Shown: piece by piece, positions 41,531 through 53,189 of the stretch
Numbering within the stretch: the stretch's first letter is position 1
How the letters are laid out: each line of letters begins with the position of its first letter
From: Ostrinia nubilalis
Taxonomy: Eukaryota; Arthropoda; Insecta; Lepidoptera; Crambidae
Direction of reading: 5' to 3'
Assembly: GCF_963855985.1 (NCBI RefSeq)
Contig: NC_087106.1
Location: 7,361,001-7,425,000, forward strand
DNA length: 64,000 nt
Position numbers and translations under genes: made by a program
Notes under the pieces: model-generated
The model's input: the letters and a program-made list of their open reading frames with translations, nothing else
Databases searched by the model: none
What the model was told of the DNA's origin: nothing

Positions 41531-41812
41531 GTGGTTAAAGTGATTGACACTTCCCATACAATCAGGTCATGGTTCGATGCCCAGATGAGACACAAAATAT
41601 TATAAAATCACTCAACTCAGTTGTTCCCAATTTGGGTTGAATCAATACAATCTTCAAAAAAGATGATTCAGTTCCTAAAAGGTCAAGTTAATCCATCGTT
41701 CGTCGACTTTACCGATCTTGAAATAACAATTAAATCAGCACAGATATCAGATTAATTACCCTGAAAAGATTGGATTCAACACTTCATAATATTTCGAAAG
41801 GATATCGTAACT

Positions 41813-41893
41813 ATACATAGAGACAACGGCACAACAAGTTCACCACAGTGGCATCTTATTTCGTTGGTATACAGGCTATTTTGAAACAAATAT
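41813..41893 (+). repeat. Dispersed repeat, GACGACAG family
   Basis: A diverged copy (cagtggcatcttatttcgtt, ggtatacaggctattttgaa) of 3011-3105. Confidence 0.4.
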
Positions 41894-41941
41894 GTACAGT
41901 CTAATGTACAATTCAATAGATCAATGGTAGAAACACTAACG

Positions 41942-42332
41942 CAGGGTTTCTCAAACTTTTGGCTTCACGAACCCCTGTTAAGGTTTCCAGGTGACAGCGA
42001 ACCCCTAACTAAAGAAAATAATTAAACTAACTATTGAAGAAAATAAGGTTTTAATTTCAATAAATGTTAAAAATATTAATTAAAAACATTAATATTAAAA
42101 GAAAACCCCAATAGAAACCCTGTTATAAATTCAATCCTGACACTAAAATTATCAATTTTGTATTTGTATTAATTTTATGATTGTTTCTCGTCGCCAATGG
42201 AGTCAATTTTAGGAGTAATTTTGGACAATTGTAATTCTGCCACCATTGCGTAAATATTGTCACGACACGAACCCCTGCCCTCGAATGGCGAACCCCTAGG
42301 GGTTCACGCACTCTAAGTGTTGAGAAACCCTG
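41942..42332. mobile_element. hAT-like MITE flanked by 28-bp direct repeats
   Basis: Begins cagggtttctcaaacttttg and ends tgttgagaaaccctg, like non-autonomous hAT elements. The inner cgaaccccta/taggggttcg pair adds symmetry. The flanks 41914-41941 and 42333-42360 are direct repeats of 28 nt with one mismatch, much longer than the 8-bp duplication expected for hAT. Confidence 0.6.
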
Positions 42333-42736
42333 CAATAGAGCAATGGTAGAAACACTAACGGATGCGGTCAAGCGCGACCTTCACTCGTGCCCTTTAGCCC
42401 GCTAACAGGTGTGAGGTCACTGTACTTCACGCGGTTTCCTATGGAACTGAGGATCGATTCTAAGAAATAGATTTGTCCAACTGTCACATCATTATTTTTA
42501 AGCTTTTTTTAACTTGCGGTGTATTTGTTTGTTTCGGTCAAAATTTTCAACGTAATTTAAATTATTTTTTATGGCGTGCGGTTTGCACATTAGTAGTGTC
42601 AAGTAAATAATGATATTCAAGTAGGTACATAAAGTAACTCAAATGATGATAAATGATAAATTAAAATAGATTAATAGGTATCTTTTCCTTGAGTTTCAGT
42701 AAAGATTTCACATTTTATTGATATGATAGGCCTTAG

Positions 42737-42887
42737 AGTAGGCGCACACCGTTGATTTTTCGTCGGCCGATAGTTTAGTCGGGCTGTGCGCACACTACGC
42801 CGATTCGATTTGGCCGATTCTTCATACAATTTGAAATCGGGCACAACTATCGGCCAACTAAAAATCAACGGTGTGCATCTACTTACG
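42737..42887. mobile_element. MITE with GGCGCACACCGTTGATTTTT ends
   Basis: The ends ggcgcacaccgttgattttt and aaaaatcaacggtgtgcatc enclose gtcggccgata/tatcggccaac. About 150 bp. Confidence 0.7.
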
Positions 42888-43105
42888 CGGATTCTTGAGT
42901 CAATCTGAAAATTGTTTTGTCTTTGCATTTTCCTAATCATACACGTTCCCACACACTTTGGTTAGGTTAATGGTAATCCACCATTAAATCGAAATTATTA
43001 CGTAAAATGTTATGTTGATAACTAATGACCATTTACCATATAATCAAAATTATGTAAATTGTTACGTTCATAGCTATGAACAAGGTAATTTCTTCATTCA
43101 TTCAC

Positions 43106-43294
43106 AATGAGGGTTTTCGCGATTGAAAAATCCGCCAGATGGCAATACGTAAACGGGAGGTCCAAATGCTGCATGATTGGTGGATTTTGACATATCTGTC
43201 AATGTCATGTCAAAAATAACCAATCATGCAGCATTTGGACCTCGCGTCTACGTATTGCCATCTGGCGGAATTTTCAATCGCGAAAGCCCTCATT
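43106..43294. mobile_element. MITE, AATGAGGG family, copy 2
   Basis: A 189-bp, almost perfectly palindromic copy of 9758-9947, with inner aaatgctgcatgattggt / accaatcatgcagcattt. Confidence 0.75.
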
Positions 43295-43947
43295 TAAGAG
43301 CTAGAACTTTTGTATTATTGGAAGAGAAATTTCCACTTTATCATTGGACTCTACCAGATCCTTCAACTCCTTGTTTGTCCTGTCATATAGTTTAAACTTT
43401 CAATGTTGCCTTCCAAAATTATATTTTTCCATGTCGTAGAGTCATTTCTAATTACAAAATTGACTGATGCATCCCAAGAACATGCATCGGAAAATAAATA
43501 TTCATTTTATTCGCCATCTTTTGTAATGTGAAGTATGCATTCATACTCTTACGCAAAAGTCACCCGAGTCGCAGTTTTGCAATTTCGTCAAATAGTAATA
43601 GAGATTTTATGTAAATATTACATTACGCCTACAAAAAAGAACTATGATGTACAAGCATTAGTAGTAAAGTAACAATACATTCTTTTCAGGTAGGCACTGT
43701 CAATCTTTTTTGTGTGCAATGTGAATTTTGTGAAATCGCAATGACCAAATCTATTTATTTTATTTGCGTTAAATGATTTTCTATATTTTGGCCACAGTAA
43801 GACGGAATCAGAATCCGAAATGAAAGCTTAAGGGTAACATTAGTAACGTACTGTCATGGAAAATTTCTAATTCTGGGCTAAATTGAATAAATATACTTAC
43901 TTTTTTAACAATTGTAAGACAACCTCTAATAGATAGACTGGCCTAAA
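43295..43947. other. Noncoding, nothing recognised
   Basis: No supported ORF or repeat. Confidence 0.4.
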
Positions 43948-44017
43948 AGACTATACAGGGTGATTTTGTTATCAGTATCCATTTGGATACTGATAACAAA
44001 ATCACCCTGTATAGTCT
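43948..44017. repeat. Near-perfect 70-bp palindrome with TACAGGGTGATTTT ends
   Basis: Two perfect 34-nt arms (43948-43981 and 43984-44017) around a TT centre. The outer part agactatacagggtgatttt is the same terminus as in several MITEs here, so this is a MITE reduced to its ends. Confidence 0.8.
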
Positions 44018-44325
44018 AAATATTTATTTAAGGGCAACTCAGAATCAGTAACAAAATGAACAAAATCAACCTGTATAAATAACGATATTTCTACGAGAAA
44101 GGATTTTACAAAATGTCCTCGATCTTTTCAAACAAAATTTAAATGGACAGGTAAGTACAGGATTAAATGCATGTATTGAATCATTGATGTACCTAAGTAC
44201 ACTTTTTGTGTAGTAACAAATATTTCATGATATTTTAAAAATAGGTAGTATTTGTTTGACGAGCCAGTCAGCTGTCATAATATCGTTAAAGCAATGTCTA
44301 CAAAAACAGACAAGCGTGATCATTA

Positions 44326-45877
44326 TACAGGGTGTTTGGCGCATCGTGTGCCAAAATTGTTTGGCGGATAGAATAGGTCATTTCCTATATTTTCAGCCCC
44401 CATAACACGTTCCATGCCAGGCGGCTACTTTTATATGAATTTTTTTAGTAATTTACCCAAAATACCCAAATTGCATCATTTAATTTCGATTTAAAAAAAA
44501 ACTACTAGGCGTAGCCTCAAAGTAAATATTTTGTTTTGACGTGCATTGATGTAGGGTTGCACCAAATCTAAAGGACATCATCCATTTTGGTCCAAAATCA
44601 AAAGTGCCGGCCAAAAAATAAAAGTGCTGTATTCTGATAGAATACGTCCGCCTTAGCATTTATTACTATGGCACCAAAGCTGTAGCACCACTGTGCATCG
44701 TAGTATTTGAGCTCTAAAAATATATGAAACGACTGACTTTGATCTCAAATACTACGATGCACAGTGGTGCTACAGCTTTGGTGTCATAGTAACAAATACT
44801 AAGGCGGACGTATTCTGTCAGAATACAGCACTTTTTTTTTTATTGGCCGACATTTTTGATTTTGAACAAAAAATGTATGAATCGTCGATGAATTTTAGAT
44901 CTCAAATACTCGACGCACAGTGGTGCTAGAGCTTTGGTGCCATAGTAAAAAATGCTAAGGCGGACGTATTCTGTCAGAAGACAGCACTTTTTGTTATTGG
45001 CCGACACTTTTGATTTTGAACAAAAAATGTATGAATCGTCGATGAATTTTAGATCTCAAATACTCGACGCATAGTGGTGCTACAGCTTTGGTGCCATAGT
45101 AACAAATGCTAAGGCGGACGTATTCTGTCAGAACACAGCACTTTTTTTTTTATTGGCCGACACTTTTGATTTTGAACAAAAAATGTATGATAAATCGATG
45201 ACTTTTAGATCTCAAATACTCGACGCACAGTGGAGCTACGGCTTTGGTGCCATAGTAACAAATGCTAAGGCAGACGTATTCTGTCAGAATACAGCACTTT
45301 TTTTTGTTGGCCGGCACTTTTGATTTTGGACCAAAAATATATGAAACGTGGATGATGTCCTTTACTGGCAAATATCATCTAGTTTTTTTTAATTCAGCTT
45401 TGAAGTTTTCCGAAAAGTTAAAAATGGACTGAACAATTAAGTTTACATGGCTATAATAAAAAAATTAAAAGAGATAGCGATCTTCAGATTTTATCAAAAC
45501 TTCTCTAGTCTATCCCCATTCAAACGGTATACTAATCTTGTTTAAATAATAACAAAAACTTCACAAATTCCTTAAATTAGTGCATTGACTCTACTCGGAC
45601 TGATATTCAAATTTTGAATTTTGAACCTTTTTTTTTACTTTACAATAAGTTCAAAGCAGGTAAAAACTTCACAAAATATTTACTTTGAGGTTACACCTAG
45701 TAGTTTTTTTTAAAATTGAAATTAAACGATACGATTTGGGTATTTTGGTGAAATTACTAAAAATTAATATAAAAGTAGCCGCCTGGCATGGAACGTGTTA
45801 TGAGGGCTGAAAATATAGGAAATGACCCATTCTATCCGCCAAATCATTTTGGCACACGATGCGCCAAACACCCTGTA
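44326..45877. mobile_element. Long fold-back element with internal 155-bp tandem repeats
   Basis: The ends tacagggtgtttggcgcatc and gatgcgccaaacaccctgta begin facing arms of about 200 bp (tggcggatagaat, ccaggcggctactttta, aactactaggcgta). Between them, four direct units of 154-157 bp start at ctcaaatact positions 44744, 44901, 45055 and 45211, each with gctttggtgccatagtaaca and cggacgtattctgtcag. An inverted half-unit (44640-44715) precedes them. No coding capacity. Confidence 0.75.
44744..45365 (+). repeat. Tandem repeat, about 155 bp x 4
   Basis: Four diverged direct units with spacings of 157, 154 and 156 bp inside the fold-back element. An apparent minus-strand frame at 45150-45371 is incidental. 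Confidence 0.75.
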
Positions 45878-45930
45878 TTAGCTCATTAACAGTTTAAGCC
45901 AATAAAAACTATTACCTGACTCGTGCTTAG

Positions 45931-47663
45931 ATAGGGTAAATCGACTAGTTACTGGCCACTTAAGCCTCTTGGCCACTTCAAAGCTTTACGGTTTCTTAGT
46001 GCGATAACTTATTACCAAAAAACAGACATCAAATTGACCAGGAAATCTTACTTTTTAACCTTATGGCTTTATGAAGTACAATTAAACACTTTTTGAATGT
46101 ATATTTTTATTTAATTCAAAAACATACGAATATTCCTAGTTATTGGCCATGAAATTCTGTAACTGGCCATATGCATGCTAGTTACTGGCCACAGAAAAAA
46201 ATAATATATTACAGCTAAAGAAATCAATATAACATGAAAAACACAACGTTATCTAAAACTATATGAGATTGACATGAAACAATATAATTTACTCATAGAC
46301 AAAGTGAATATTTCAAACCTAGGAGCTATAGTTTCAATATAAGTCTCAAATAAACAAATAAAAACGAAACTATCTAATCAAACAAATAATCCACTTCATC
46401 ATCAGATGAATCAGTGTTACTCTCTCTTTATCATCATAAATGACACAAAAAGGAATCGTCATCCTGTTCTGGTACATACACTCTATGAGCAATTGGAATA
46501 CAATTCAAATGATACTTTTCTTGGCATTGATTACATTATATAATTCTCGTTTTGATAGGGCACAAGCAAAAATCTCTACGAGATCGAATCAGAAATGAGG
46601 AGATCCGTAAACGAACTAAAGTCGCTGACATAGCAGACAATGGGCAGAGCATATAGGTAGTACGCAGAACTGACGGCCGATGGGGCAGCAAGGTTCTGGA
46701 GTGGCCACGTACCGGAAAGCGCAGCGTAGGACGTCCACCCACAAGGTGGACCAATGACCTCATGAAGGTAGCGGGAAGGCGCTGGATGCAGGCCGCCACT
46801 AACCGCCCATTGTGGAAATCATTGGGGGAGGCCTATATTCAGTAGTGGACGTCCTATGGCTGAAATGATGATACGGAAGTAAGCGCAAACGGTAGTCTTT
46901 CTATTTGATATTTGCTGCTTGTCAAATGGATCCTTCCTTGTTTTCTATAAACTTCAAGGCCTTGTTAAGATCTTCTTGAGAATACTGTCGTCGCTTTGAT
47001 GCAATCTTGTTTATTTAATGGATGTCTGTGAAACAAAAAATGGTTAGTTTAGTTATTGACACTTTGCGTTTAGTTACTGGACACCTATGCCAGTAACTGA
47101 AATTTATGGATAGAAATAAATGATTTCTAGCCAGTAGATACTAAACTTTATAAACATTACAAATACGGTGTATTTCCGCAGAAATTCGATGAGCATAGAA
47201 TAATTTAGTTACTGGCCGGTCTGGCCAATAAACAAAAATAAATACAAATTGTCATTCAGTTACTGGCCACCCCTCAAAACTGAGGTTTTATTAGATTAAC
47301 TCTATATATGCTACTGTAATATTGAAACTTACCGTTTAAAAAACACAATAGCACTGCAAACCACTGCAAAACACTGAAAACTACTCCATATTACTATTTT
47401 TGTAATAAATCCGTCCGTTAACAAATACATTACATAAATACTTCTCCGAGGGCGTCCGGGTACCAAAGGTCAAAAAAATGCCGTTAGAATTGGCACTATG
47501 GTCAATAACGCGAAAAAAATGAACTAATATGAAACCTGATTAATAAAGCAGTTCTTTATAAAAAATACAGATGGCCCGACCTGCCCCGTTTCTTATTTTG
47601 TGCCGACAAAGTGCAGTATGGCCAATAATTGACGTTGGCCAATAACTGGGTAGTTTACCCTAT
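45931..47663. mobile_element. 1.7-kb TIR element with clustered TTACTGGCC motifs
   Basis: The ends atagggtaaatcgactagtt and gggtagtttaccctat are imperfect inverted repeats. At least ten copies of (T)TA(C/T)TGGCCA or its complement lie near the ends (45951-46190 and 47073-47645). Such subterminal arrays are typical transposase-binding sites. No transposase frame is visible. A LINE fragment (46571-46871) is nested inside. The superfamily is undetermined. Confidence 0.6.
46571..46871 (+). mobile_element. LINE 3' end nested in the TTACTGGCC element
   Basis: gagatcgaatcagaaatgag, agaactgacggccgatgggg, caaggtggaccaatgacctc and cgtcctatggctgaaatgat. Confidence 0.7.
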
Positions 47664-47752
47664 AATGAACTAAAATGTAGAAGTGTCGTTCTTATTGAAC
47701 CTGGGCCGATTACCTATCTAACTAAAACACACTTTTTATTAGTATAACCTTC

Positions 47753-47871
47753 TAAGGTTGAGTTGCATTATCTTACTTTAACTTTTACAAACGTCAAAAA
47801 TCTGTCAAGCTCCATACAAAAAGCACCGGTTAAAGTTACTGTTAAAGTTAAGTGGTACAACTCAGCCTTAG
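47753..47871. mobile_element. MITE, GGCTGAGTTGCACCA family, empty copy
   Basis: About 119 bp, taaggttgagttgcattatc to ggtacaactcagcctta. The interior matches the split halves at 33276-33597 (caaacgtcaaaaatct), so it is the uninterrupted form. Confidence 0.65.
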
Positions 47872-48750
47872 AAATCATGACTACCTAAGTACCAAGATAT
47901 GATGTATGCGTTCTTATTTCAGTATACCCTATCTAGTAGTACGAGTACCTACTTGAGTGATAAGTCTTTGGTCAATACATAGCCGTAGTCACATAGGATC
48001 ACCATAAGTCAAATTATAATAACTTAATAAGAAAACTAAAGCCTTGCTATAAAGCTCGCGCAAAACTATCCTAACAGATACTTACATAAGCTTCCACTAT
48101 GTAAGTGACAATTAAATTATTCTGTACAATTAGTAAGATTGTTGAAGTAAACCTACTGGACCTATCTTTAATGTGACCCTAGTGTTAATTAATGAGGAAG
48201 CTTTTGAAGACAGGCTCAAAATCAGGTGATGAATTGATATGATTTGAACAATCGAAAACAAAAGTGTATGATATGCTACCATAATCCATTACCTACATTA
48301 TATTTTGTCTACTGGATACATTATAATTTAATTTGCTGATAAAACTATTTAAAAAAAAACTTTTTTACAATCAATTAGTATATCCCTACGAATTCATTAA
48401 CTGTATTCTGCTGCTACTAACATACTTGCTAATTTCATAAATTAATGTAGGTAAGTCTTATTGACTACAAAAACTGTGAAAATCACCAAATAACTAACAT
48501 TATTCCCATACTGAATCCAAACATGCACACTAGATAAACTGCGTTAGCCCTTTTCTTTCTTTTTAATGATTATTTATAAGCTCTTTGTGTTTGTATGTAC
48601 CTGCGGTAGCTTAGATCATAACAACATTATTATAGGATTGAAGCAGATCCGTTTGCAAGATCAGTACGTTAGATCATTACTATTTCCTACATATCCTGCC
48701 AGTGATTCTTTACAATATTCGGCCCTTAATTTTATAAAGTACCACCTACC
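47872..48750. other. Noncoding, nothing recognised
   Basis: AT-rich sequence with no supported feature. Confidence 0.4.
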
Positions 48751-48949
48751 TACTAGCGGTCGCCCGCGACTTCGTACGCGTGGATCCCGTTTTACCCCTT
48801 TAGGGATTGAATTTTGCAAAATCCCGTCTTAGTGAGCACCTACGTTCTAAAAGGAACCCTCATGCAAAATTTGAGACTCCTAGTCCTTGTAGTTTCTGAG
48901 ATTTCGTGATGAGTGAGTGAGTCAGTGAACTTTCGCTTTTATAGATATA
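48751..48949 (+). repeat. TACTAGCGGTCGCCCGCGACTTCG repeat
   Basis: tactagcggtcgcccgcgac, gattgaattttgcaaaatcc and gagtgagtgagtcagtgaac to ttatagatata. It is a common lepidopteran retroposon 3' end related in style to 40731-40925. Confidence 0.55.
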
Positions 48950-49234
48950 CCTACATAGATATTTGTATTACAAATCGAATGATATGTTTTCAAAAATTAA
49001 ACTATAGAGTTAGCAGTCTTTGCCAAGACGTAGGTCAAGACACTGACCGCCAATTTAGACAGACTGACATTAAAATGATAATAATAATATCAAGTAATTT
49101 GAAGTACTGAAAATGATTTTGCTAAAAGAGTAACTTGTGAGTTGATTGCACACAGGGGTGAACTAAGAATGGAAAATATGTAGAGAAATGAATTTATCTT
49201 ATCCTATACCTATGGGTAAATGAGTGAGTACCTA

Positions 49235-49350
49235 ATGCCCGTTTTCACCATCAATCCCTAATTTTTAAGTGACCCCTATGGTAACACATAACAGGAATTT
49301 TGTAATATAAGGGTCACTTAAAATTAGAGATTAATGGTGAAAACGGGCAT
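49235..49350. mobile_element. MITE, ATGCCCGTTTTCACCAT ends
   Basis: 116 bp with arms atgcccgttttcaccatcaa / ttaatggtgaaaacgggcat and inner aagtgaccc/gggtcactt. Confidence 0.75.
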
Positions 49351-50329
49351 AGGTGGCATAGATAGACCATAATATAATTTTCTAATCTATTAAAATATTA
49401 GAAATTTTGGGAATTTTATATTAAACTTCATGATTTAGGTAATTTTTCTGCTCCACAAAAGAAGTTTATTGCCAAGACCGGTCAATGTTTTGGTAGGCAC
49501 GTAACATACAACTCATGGATACAAAATCCTATGTAGCGCAACAAAACGATAGTGCACAACACCTTTGTATGTTATATCATTAGATGATTGGCACAAATGT
49601 CAAGATAGTATCTCATTCAAATGTTTCATAGTATCATCATTGTGTATTTTTGCAATTTAATGCCTTGACTTGAGCCTCGTGTGCCTTGTATCGATGGACT
49701 GATAAGGTAACAGCATAGTTTACGGACGATAACATCGTACAGGTTGAATGTAAAGGTTGACGAGATAATCTGGATATTAACGCAATAATTGATGTAATTA
49801 GTGCATACCTACCTGCCTTTTTATTTTATCGTTATAATGAGGGGTCGCAAACGAAGTGTGGAAAACTGAAGAAGCTCAAAATATTAATGGGTTTTGCGAT
49901 ACTTTTCTGGATGCACTTTTTAAAATTCATTATTCAAGTAAATATACAGATGACGGCACATTCAGCTAAATACATATTTCATACAAAATATTGGTAGTTA
50001 AGTATACAAATACGTTTTTTCAATGGTAACAAAATATTCTTTGTTTATTTTAATTTTAATATCAACCCACGCATTGGTATTTTAAAGATGATTTCGTATC
50101 TGTTCATTAATATTTATATTATTCAGTATAGGCCTACATTTAAGTTACTAATTTGACTTGTTGCGTCCAACAATAATAATATAATACGTATTCTTTCCAT
50201 TAAATAAATATGCATCCAAAGTAACCTACCAATTTGATTCCTCACGTTTTTAATCGATACTTTATACTTATTATTACTCGTTTCAATTGTTTTGCCATTC
50301 AGCTCTCAAATTAAAGTTTAGAATAATGA
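49351..50329. other. Noncoding, nothing recognised
   Basis: AT-rich spacer, no supported feature. Confidence 0.4.
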
Positions 50330-50512
50330 TTATGCATCCAATGTCATCACTACAGATATAGCGATTAACTGAGTCAGTGCCCAAATTATGGGAGTGACAC
50401 GGGAGATGGGACATTGACATATTATGACGTGACAGAGCATACAAATCTGAAGCAAATCTGAAGTCCTGCTGACGTTTGACCGTCACAAATACTCCCTCCC
50501 GTGCCGCTACAA
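50330..50512. repeat. Unclassified repeat shared with 12620-12970
   Basis: gcgattaactgagtcagtgc, cattgacatattatgacgtg and acagagcatacaaatctg are the inverted counterpart of sequence in intron 21 of the vWA-Ig-nuclease-like gene. The copy ends near ctcccgtgccgctac. Confidence 0.5.
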
Positions 50513-50641
50513 TACCTTTTTTTTATATCCACAACGTGGAAGCTCTTAGCCTGTATCTCACCTGATGGTAAGTGATGATCAGGCCGCGAGCGACGAGCTT
50601 AACCCGGAATCCTCAACCACGGAGCAACTGGCTATCTTACC
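50513..50641 (-). mobile_element. SINE tail-A fragment
   Basis: A T-run, then agctcttagcctgtatctca, cctgatggtaagtgatgatc and ggctatcttacc. Same family as 5376-5575, directly abutting the next SINE. Confidence 0.55.
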
Positions 50642-51003
50642 TTTTTTTATGCTAGACAAGGCAGGTATTTGACCGCAATCGCACCTGGTGTTAAGTGAGA
50701 TGCAGTCTAGGATGGTACATATCTGCCCTGTAAGTGCCTATTCACTCTCGCCTTGAAAACGCAGCGATTTCCAGTCCCTAGCTGTTCCTCTACCTGCCTC
50801 TGACTGCCGGTACACAACAATGCTGTTAACATTGTTGTTATGGCGACAGACTTAGGTAAGATGGTGGTAGCTAGCCAGGCGGACTTAGAACAAGCCCTAC
50901 AACCAACCAAACCGAACAGAAAAATCTGCCCCCACTGGGAATCGAACCCGGGACCTCTGCGTCTGAAGCAGGTGGTCTTACCACTATTCCACAGAGGCGG
51001 TTA
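50642..51003 (-). mobile_element. Full-length tRNA-derived SINE
   Basis: On the minus strand the element starts with a tRNA-like head (about 50930-51000) carrying an A box (tggaatagtgg) and a B box (ggttcgattcc). The body contains caatgttaacagcattgttg and aaggcgagagtgaataggca, and the element ends tacctgccttgtctagcata plus an A-run. 3' fragments of the same SINE lie at 11543-11672 and 63263-63339. Confidence 0.75.
50930..51000 (-). promoter_or_regulatory. tRNA-like pol III promoter head of the SINE
   Basis: About 72 nt that folds as a cloverleaf with seven acceptor pairs (three of them G-U) and a CAG anticodon position. The anticodon would be Leu, but the long variable arm of Leu tRNAs is absent and a T-stem pair is broken, so I read it as the SINE head rather than a working tRNA gene. 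Confidence 0.6.
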
Positions 51004-52705
51004 ATCCTCAGGCACTGAGTCAGTAATGCGCTAGTCCTATCAAATGACGATCAAATATTAATTGCAGTTTACGTTGACCTGCAATCCGCATACCTGCCGA
51101 GCTTACGCGGCCCATTGATACAAATACAATGGGGTTGTTGTGGCGGCCATCTTAACCACATAATGTATCAGTCGCGACCACGAAGTGTTTGAAGTCCAAC
51201 TAAATTAAAAATAAAAACTAAATTTTATTCAAATTTTTGATTACTATTGGACTAAGTAGTATTATATTATCTATGCTATTGGTCCCTCGTCCCTTTTCAG
51301 GGTACCTACTTAAACCCAAAAAGAGCGTGCCGAAGTTATGGAGATGATAGAGATTAAGAAGAAGAATAAAAAAATATTCTTCTTATTCGTCCTGAAAAAT
51401 ATCTGCTCATTTGGACACACAGCAACAAGAGATAGGCTCAAAATTGGGAATCGAAATAGGTACCTATAATTTAAGGGTAAAGTTTTATAAATCACCTAAT
51501 TAATATCACCAAACTCTCAGGTAAAAAGTCTTAATAAATGGTTTTTCATAGATGTAACTCAAAAAAATGTCGTAAGACGGTAATTAAAGTCCGAACTATG
51601 GAATAAGATTTCTAAGTATACGTTTATATCTCCAACTCCACAGTTTTTGTGTTGCCAGTTCATTTGACTCGTCAATAGGATTCCACCTTTGTTTTGTTCA
51701 CAAAAGGACATTAGATCACTATCGAAGGAATTCTATTTTTCCAAGTCGAATGCGAGATGAATCGGAGCGAGAAAAATCTTTTTTTACTCTACCATGAGTC
51801 GAGTACCGGTTTTGTCCATTTTTAAATCGCGGCATCGTTTTTGGCCACTCTAAATTTTAACCAATCTATGTAAAACATGAAAAAAAAATCATTTTTTTAT
51901 TTCTTTTTCATCTTCGTTCGTGTCAGCCAAATGACATCCACTGCTGGTTATATACTACATTGTTATATTTACGTAACTACATTGTTATATGTATTTATAA
52001 TTACAGTAATTTTACCTTATGTGGCCAAAACAGGTAGAGTGGCCTACCCTGCATAGTGTCAAAGGAACAAAACTCAAAGAATTTGCCTAGATAAGATAGT
52101 AATATGGGCATAATATTATGCTAATAAAGAGTAAAACTTGAAATAATATCATTAAAACGTTGATTTATAGAAGCCATTATTTTTTCTATTTAACTTTTAG
52201 AATACTTTTTCTGTTGGTTACATTTCTTTTTCTTTTTTAATCGATTGCGGATGTCAGTAAATTAAAAAACTGTTTGGAAGTCAGCTTGAATTTGTGGATC
52301 TAACTTGATATGGGCTTGGTTGACCTTGAGTTCAGGATTTAATCTGACAATAAATATTTTTAAAGTTTTTTCAATTAATACCGAAAACTGGCACTTAATA
52401 AGATGAGCATTCTGAATTAAATAAGGTTGCTAAAGCAGGTATGTCATACAGGCTAAAGATTTATAATAGAGCTCCTTCGCAAAATCACGATAATAATTAC
52501 GTCCTTTATTTGGCAATGATTTAAGGCCGGGTAGCAGAGAAAATGGCGAAAATGAGGTTTTCATTTTTCATTTTTGAGGTACTAAACAGTAAAATTAAAG
52601 GCTAAGATTTTTATTGGGCATAGTTGAGGATATTTTCTAGGGCTATTAACGGATGGAAACACGATTTGATGAAGTTGACTCGATAGAATATTTTTTTTTT
52701 TTTTT
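51004..52705. other. Noncoding, little recognised
   Basis: Holds a short minus-strand LINE 3' end near 51908-51945 (gttcgtgtcagccaaatgac, atccactgctgg). Otherwise AT-rich without supported features. Confidence 0.45.
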
Positions 52706-52735
52706 TTTTTTTTTATGCTAGACAAGGCAGGTATA
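52690..52735 (-). repeat. SINE 3' tail remnant
   Basis: A long T-run followed by atgctagacaaggcaggtat, matching the 3' end of the SINE at 50642. Confidence 0.5.
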
Positions 52736-52890
52736 AGGTATATATTCCCAAAGTTACCTCTATTCGTTTTCTATTTATGGTTTTATTTTTAAAATAAGCG
52801 ATTTGAGATTCTAAATCTTTTACTAAACTAAAGTTCAGAAATAACTTGAGGGCTTTTAACGGATGAAATTTTTATATTGCGTCTTATTTA

Positions 52891-53189
52891 TGAAAAAGCT
52901 CAGAAGGATCGGTTCTTGACGAAAACAACGAAGTTCGGAATAGTCTTTATTTTCACTTTCACCACTCTCGCTGCACAACAATACCCGACGGGTTTCGCAA
53001 TTCGAATGGCGGACTGAGGCAGTGTTGCCACGGTCGAAAAAATAATCGATTCATTTATAGACTCCAAATTATGATTATGATTAACTGAGAAATTTACTAT
53101 TTGATTAATTTAGTGATTAAAGTAAATTATATAATTAATTAATGGTGAATATATGTATAGTACGCAATAAAATATAAACGACTGTTACA
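52891..53189 (-). repeat. Gypsy 3' LTR (299 bp)
   Basis: Same as 59068-59366 by eye. In plus orientation it runs tgaaaaagctcagaaggatc to aaacgactgttaca. Confidence 0.9.

Noticed and set aside
50930..51000. A functional tRNA gene
   Set aside because: The anticodon position reads CAG (Leu) without the long variable arm, one T-stem pair and one anticodon-stem pair are broken, and the sequence continues into a SINE body with a tail.
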